The notes under the pieces are model-generated. The model was given only the letters and a program-made list of their open reading frames with translations, ran no database searches and was not told where the DNA came from. A stretch of 10,217 nucleotides of DNA. It comes from Actinomycetota bacterium (GTDB lineage Bacteria > Actinomycetota > Humimicrobiia > Humimicrobiales > Humimicrobiaceae). Below, in pieces: positions 7,029-10,217 of the stretch; positions within the stretch are counted from its first letter, which is position 1, and each line of letters starts with the position of its first letter. The position numbers were made by a program, and so were the translations under genes. Location: NCBI GenBank assembly GCA_023488645.1, contig JAMDDL010000059.1, forward strand, positions 1 through 10,217, given 5' to 3'.

Positions 7029-8182
7029 TTAAAAATCTTTAATTATTTTTTTTAATTCATTCCATTTAATATTAGAAATATTACCTTTTATAAAATAAAC
7101 CAAATTATTTTTATATTTTGTATTTCCTAAAATGCTTGATATTTTTTCTTTATAGTCTTTTAGATCCACAACTATAATTTTTATATCTTTACAAACTTGA
7201 TAAAATATTCTTAACCTATTATTAATACCAAAATCATTAAATCCGTATCCTAGAATAAATAAATATTTAACACTTCTTAAAACATACTGAAACCAAAAAT
7301 AAAGCTCTGAAAATACTCTGTCTGCAACATATGAAAATATTTTATTATCCGTTCCTATTAACATTTGAGGATTTCCCATTGGCCATTGAAATTCACCATC
7401 CGGATCTTTACTATGATAAAAGTCTGATTTACTACCTATATCTCCAAAGAGAATATCATTATTTTTTTTATTGGGTATAAAATAAAACCAGCTTATACTA
7501 CCATGAAGTTTATATAACTTAACTTTATATTGCATAGAAAATAAATTTCTATCCCAATATTTAACTTCATTTATTTCTTTCCCAAATCCATTTGTATATT
7601 CATTGTTATTTTTAAAAATTTCCTCAATTACTATATCATGATTCAAACTGAAAATATGTATATTATCAATATCCTTATCATTGTAAGCATCTTTAAAAAA
7701 GGATACTCCTTCATAATCCTTAGGTTTAATTAATAAATTAATTCTTACCATATCTTCAATATATTGAACAACCTTAATAAGTACTTCACTTAATCCATAT
7801 TTGAAATTATTTAATGATGACCCTAAATATTTTTTTAATTTTTTTATAGATTCTAAGATTAAAACATTTTTTTCTTTACCAAATGAAAAATCATTTAATA
7901 ATGAGCCAAAATAGAAAAGATCTTCATAATTATAGCCTGTATTTATATATTGATAATTATTTGAGTCCTCTATCTCTTCTACGATGAATTGTAAAATTTT
8001 ATTTATTATTTCATTATATTCTGACTCTTCTGGAATATTTAAATTGGGTTTCCCGGTATAAAAATGTGAATCGGAGAAAAAAGGACATCTTTAAGAGGAA
8101 ATATATTATCAGTAATTTTTTGCGTATCTGGCAAACCAAGAGTTATAGAAGTACCTGATCCAATTAAAAATGCAATTTCCAT
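7029..8182 (-). pseudogene. SIR2-like domain protein, frameshifted near the N-terminus
   Basis: SIR2-like proteins bind NAD+, and many defence-associated members hydrolyse it to stop growth of infected cells. From ATG 8182 the frame reads MEIAFLIGSGTSITLGLPDT, with the family's GxGxS nucleotide-binding loop and GLPD, but it stops after 47 residues at 8039-8041. A second frame, shifted by -1, runs open from 8090 to the stop at 7029-7031 (353 codons). It carries SLNHD (about 7649-7635), KLHGSISW with the conserved histidine at 7503-7505, PQMLIGTDNK (7367-7338), and LFILGYGFND (7262-7233), all diagnostic of SIR2-like (SIR2_2 type) proteins. Joined, the product is about 384 residues, a normal size for the family. 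In the shifted frame SDSHFYTGKPN lies where relatives have a similar tyrosine-rich segment, so the lost base is most likely in the six-T run at 8082-8077. A broken small gene precedes it by 68 bp on the same strand. True decay, phase variation and a sequencing error are all possible. Confidence 0.8.
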
Positions 8183-8250
8183 TTATATTAAATTCAAAAT
8201 TTTTATTGAAGAGAAATTTAATTATATTTTTCTTTTTATAAATGTAACAC

Positions 8251-8635
8251 TTAACTAAAATCCAAATTATCTAAAATCTTATCAATTTTTTTCTTCTCAT
8301 TTTCTAATGCTTCTCTTGTTTTTTGTTTGATTTCTTTTTCCATTAAAAATTTTTATATTTTTCATTTGAATTTTACTTATTCCTTTAAATCCCTTAAATG
8401 AAATTGCTTTATCCCTTCCAATCCACATTCTAACAATATATATTTCCCCTCGATATGTACTTCCCTCCACATTGAGTGTCTTGGAAATTTTCTTTCATTA
8501 TTGAAAATTTGAGACCATTCAAATGTAATCTTCTGATAATTCTAAACATACATAATATAATTCTGTATCTTATGAAACTCTTCTTGTTTTATTTTTTGCT
8601 ATATCTATTATTTTTATTTCTTCAATTTTTTTCAT
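8251..8635 (-). pseudogene. Broken small conserved protein encoded upstream of the SIR2-like gene
   Basis: Starting at ATG 8635 the minus strand reads MKKIEEIKIIDIAKNKTRRV, an in-frame TAA (8570-8572), then DTELYYVCLELSEDYI. After a one-base slip at TTT (8523-8521) the frame continues as EWSQIFNNERKFPRHSMWRE, then VHIEGKYILLECGLEG and HLRDLKE up to a TAA at 8377-8379. After a garbled stretch, a last piece, MEKEIKQKTREALENEK to NLDFS, occupies 8343-8251. Assembled, this is a single protein of about 125 residues: a mixed alpha/beta head with tryptophans and an invariant-looking RH-MW segment, then a charged helical tail rich in Lys and Glu. I believe it belongs to a family of small uncharacterised proteins with the pattern W-x2-IF...PRH-MWR...G-YI...C, but I cannot name it. 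At least one nonsense change and two frameshifts make it non-functional as read. Its position, same strand and 68 bp before the SIR2-like gene, suggests a two-gene operon. Confidence 0.55.
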
Positions 8636-8732
8636 ATTTGCATACAATTAAAATATAATATTTCGAATATACATATAATTAAATTTTTTTTATTATACAT
8701 TAATTTAAATTTATATTAAAATTTCAAATAAT
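8636..8732. promoter_or_regulatory. Divergent spacer between the small gene / SIR2 unit and the HEPN gene
   Basis: This 97-bp spacer, almost wholly A and T, must contain the promoters for both directions. It has many TATA-like strings (for example TATATTAAAAT before the HEPN gene) but no pair of -35/-10 boxes that stands out, and no Shine-Dalgarno sequence precedes either start. A short common control region for both transcription units is inferred from position only. Confidence 0.3.
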
Positions 8733-9404
8733 ATGATAACTAATCTTGAAATAATAATAGAAAAAAAATTTGAAAAATTATTTACACTTGCTGATGAAAT
8801 AATTCAAAAAGTAGGCTGGGAACGTGAATCTAATACGTTACATGCTGATCCAAATCCTTTAGATTATAACGCATGGAAAGTTGAGGCAATAAACTTAATT
8901 TTGAAAGTTTCTGGTAAGAATAGTGAGCATTATAATGAATTTAATAAAATAAATAATGAGCTTAAAAATGATATTCCTTATAGAAATTTCCCAAAATATT
9001 ATGGAGTACTAAAAGGTTTATACAATGATTTTAAAGAAGGTTTATTAACAGATATTAGAAATAAAATCAGAGCAGAATTAGTAGATGATTATTTAGAACA
9101 AGCTAAGATTTTATTTGATGATGGTTATTTTTGTGCAGCAGCTTCGCTTACAGGTGCAGTACTTGAGGATACTTTAAGAAAATTATGTGATAAAAATTCC
9201 CTTAAATATCCTGTTAAAACTAAAATAGATATTCTTAATATGGAACTAGCAAAAAATGACATATATGACAAGCTAACACAAAAAATGATTACAGCATATG
9301 CTGACATTAGAAATAATGCAGATCATGGTAATTTTAAATCTGTGAAAAAAGATGATGTTGAGGGTATGATAAATGGACTTTTCGATTTGTTAATAATTAT
9401 TTAG
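8733..9404 (+). CDS. HEPN-domain protein (putative RNase-type toxin or defence protein)
   Basis: A 223-residue soluble protein, all helical in appearance. The C-terminal half (about 112-223) reads like a HEPN domain: LVDDYLEQAKILFDDGYFCA, then ASLTGAVLEDTLRKLC, and near the end the motif R193-N-N-A-D-H198 (R-x4-H) in the context ADIRNNADHGNF. In HEPN RNases the R-x4-6-H motif forms the active site in a dimer, and the domain is common in toxin-antitoxin, abortive-infection and CRISPR-associated proteins. The N-terminal half (1-110) has no motif I recognise. The ATG at 8733 is the first start after an in-frame TAA (8706-8708). There is no Shine-Dalgarno sequence. The frame is intact, unlike its two divergent neighbours. 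Some HEPN proteins of this shape are not nucleases, so cutting activity is an inference; the domain call is good. Confidence 0.72.
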   Translation: MITNLEIIIEKKFEKLFTLADEIIQKVGWERESNTLHADPNPLDYNAWKVEAINLILKVSGKNSEHYNEFNKINNELKNDIPYRNFPKYYGVLKGLYNDFKEGLLTDIRNKIRAELVDDYLEQAKILFDDGYFCAAASLTGAVLEDTLRKLCDKNSLKYPVKTKIDILNMELAKNDIYDKLTQKMITAYADIRNNADHGNFKSVKKDDVEGMINGLFDLLIII

Positions 9405-9550
9405 TTTAAATTATTATTGATTTATCTTTTTTTATAAAACTCTAAAAAATCACAATACCGAAAATCCACCAAATGAGGAAAAATGGTCGTTTTTGTCATG
9501 CACACTTTAGCTGGGGATATTTGAACACATTTAGAACTAAATATTGTTTA
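9405..9550. other. Gene-free spacer after the HEPN gene
   Basis: A short AT-rich spacer begins with a run TCTTTTTTTATAAAA (about 9424-9438) that might end the HEPN transcript, but no GC-rich stem precedes it, so I do not call a terminator. A short frame from ATG 9473 runs on into the adenylation-domain scrap to the right; its first 26 codons are not recognisable. Confidence 0.3.
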
Positions 9551-9706
9551 GATATTATTAATCTGATCCCTCAAATCAATATAATTAAAGAGAATCTTAC
9601 AATAGCTAGTTGAATAGGAAAATCTGATAATTTTCTACATGATTTTATTCCTACTGCTATCTTGTTCATTGATGATGTTCCAAGTAGAATCAACGGAAAA
9701 GCAATC
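9551..9706 (+). pseudogene. Scrap of a nonribosomal peptide synthetase adenylation domain (C-terminal subdomain)
   Basis: In one plus-strand frame, interrupted by a TGA at 9611-9613, the translation reads DIINLIPQINIIKENLTIAS and then FLHDFIPTAILFIDDVP followed by NGK. The second part closely follows the end of an amino-acid adenylation domain, usually LPDFMIP-A-VFLD-LPLT-NGKVD, where the lysine of NGK is the conserved A10 residue. The first part resembles the preceding IE--L---P-IKEAVVIA segment. The stretch between them is shortened, and there is no intact start, thiolation domain or condensation domain nearby. It is therefore a relic, perhaps left by an NRPS gene once here or carried in by a mobile element. 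Recognition is by eye from about 50 residues, so confidence is limited. Confidence 0.4.
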
Positions 9707-9769
9707 TGACTATTTTTTAATTTAAAAAATTTTATTAAATAATAAAAATTACTGTTATTTTATATTTCT

Positions 9770-10217
9770 TCATTTTGTTGTTTGAGTGGATGAAGAAGTA
9801 TTTTTCTGTTGAAGATCGCCGCCATCTATAAAAATAAGAGTTCCAAGTGTTGTGACATTATTAAAATCAAATTGTTTTGAAGATGAAATAACAAGCTCTG
9901 TTGATTCCTGATTATCAGTGTCCATGATTGAGACCGTAAACCCCATTACAAGTTCATCAGAAGGACTGACATCTGGCATATTATACCATGGAATACTGCA
10001 TTCAATAATGTAGCCCCCGGAATATTTGTTAGATGCTATTACTGCTCCTTTCAGGGGAGCATTTGAAGGCCATCTTGCAAATGATTCCGTACTGCTGTTG
10101 CTGTTATTGCCTGCAGAAAATTCAAACTGATAGTCGTCTCCGTTTAAAAAAGGTATGTTAAAATCATTTTCAAGCTGACTATCTATCACTAATGTAATAT
10201 TATCTCCTTTATTAATC
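9770..10217 (-). CDS. CBM9-like / DOMON-like sugar-binding domain protein, C-terminal part (cut by window edge)
   Basis: The minus-strand frame is open from the window edge to TGA at 9770-9772, giving the last 148 residues of a longer protein. It reads INKGDNITLVIDSQLEND at the edge, then GDDYQFEFSAG, GGYIIECSIPWYNM, and LVMGFTVSIMDTDN. This is the pattern of family 9 carbohydrate-binding modules and related beta-sandwich domains: a strand ending in (L/V)-x-I-D, a DDYQF strand, G-Y-x-x-E-x-x-I-P-W, then G-F-x-V-x-x-x-D-x-D. The final residues after FIDGG are a polar linker-like tail rich in Ser, Thr and Gln. Such domains are normally found in extracellular or surface proteins that bind polysaccharide, or as repeats in large surface proteins. 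The N-terminus, including any signal peptide, is outside the window. A GTG at 10189 is unlikely to be the true start because the domain clearly extends upstream of it. Confidence 0.65.
   Translation of the reverse strand, partial: INKGDNITLVIDSQLENDFNIPFLNGDDYQFEFSAGNNSNSSTESFARWPSNAPLKGAVIASNKYSGGYIIECSIPWYNMPDVSPSDELVMGFTVSIMDTDNQESTELVISSSKQFDFNNVTTLGTLIFIDGGDLQQKNTSSSTQTTK

Noticed and set aside
7029..7751. The 240-residue minus-strand frame read as a complete gene from ATG 7751
   Set aside because: The frame stays open upstream to 8090 with protein-like sequence, and the NAD-binding start of the SIR2 domain lies further upstream in another frame, so 7751 is an internal methionine.
8476..8658. 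Plus-strand 60-codon open frame rich in Phe, Leu and Ile, resembling a membrane peptide
   Set aside because: It is the antisense shadow of the AT-rich minus-strand broken small gene; its hydrophobicity comes from T-rich codons opposite Lys/Glu codons.
9712..9745. A/T-only near-palindrome (TTTTTTAATTTAAAAAA region) as a terminator for the CBM9-like gene
   Set aside because: The potential stem is made only of A-T pairs, too weak for a convincing intrinsic terminator, and such strings are expected by chance in this composition.
10187..10189. GTG at 10189 as the start of the CBM9-like gene
   Set aside because: The first beta strand of the domain (NITLVID) crosses this codon and the frame is open to the window edge, so the gene begins outside the window.
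1..10217. CRISPR array, tRNA or rRNA genes
   Set aside because: I found no regularly spaced repeats, and no segment with tRNA or rRNA character on either strand.

Overview
The window is an AT-rich stretch of a prokaryotic chromosome from an organism I cannot place firmly. It carries a [NiFe]-hydrogenase maturation gene (hypF), which suggests a hydrogen-metabolising, probably anaerobic microbe. Shine-Dalgarno sequences are weak or absent before most genes, and the only promoter-like sites I can see are of bacterial type. A hydrogenase-bearing bacterium or a methanogen-like archaeon would both fit.

Layout. Bases 1-491 (minus) hold the N-terminal third or less of hypF, cut by the window edge. 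A compact divergent control region (492-672) separates it from a two-gene restriction-modification operon on the plus strand: a helicase-nuclease subunit (Res, 673-3660) and, 2 bases later, a DNA methyltransferase (Mod, 3663-6023). Next comes a gene-poor, very AT-rich, decayed zone (about 6024-9760). It holds a roughly 90-bp inverted-repeat element (6087-6176), a transposase C-terminal remnant (6431-6793, minus), a frameshifted SIR2-like gene (7029-8182, minus), a broken small conserved gene just upstream of it (8251-8635, minus), an intact HEPN-domain gene facing the other way (8733-9404, plus), and what looks like a scrap of a nonribosomal peptide synthetase adenylation domain (9551-9706, plus). 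The window ends inside a gene for a CBM9-like (carbohydrate-binding/DOMON-like) protein (9770-10217, minus), probably a secreted or surface protein.

How it fits together. The middle of the window reads as a defence island inserted between housekeeping or metabolic genes. The R-M pair is intact and probably active. The SIR2-like NADase candidate and its small partner look like one former two-gene unit that has been inactivated, or that has been read with homopolymer errors. The HEPN protein (RNase-type motif R-x4-H) is divergent from them across 97 bp and may have belonged to the same module.

The best leads are: the target-recognition segment of the methyltransferase, which is strikingly poorer in GC than its flanks (a likely specificity swap); the small protein-SIR2-HEPN arrangement; the repeated TTAAAGTT boxes between hypF and res; and the nested inverted-repeat element behind mod.
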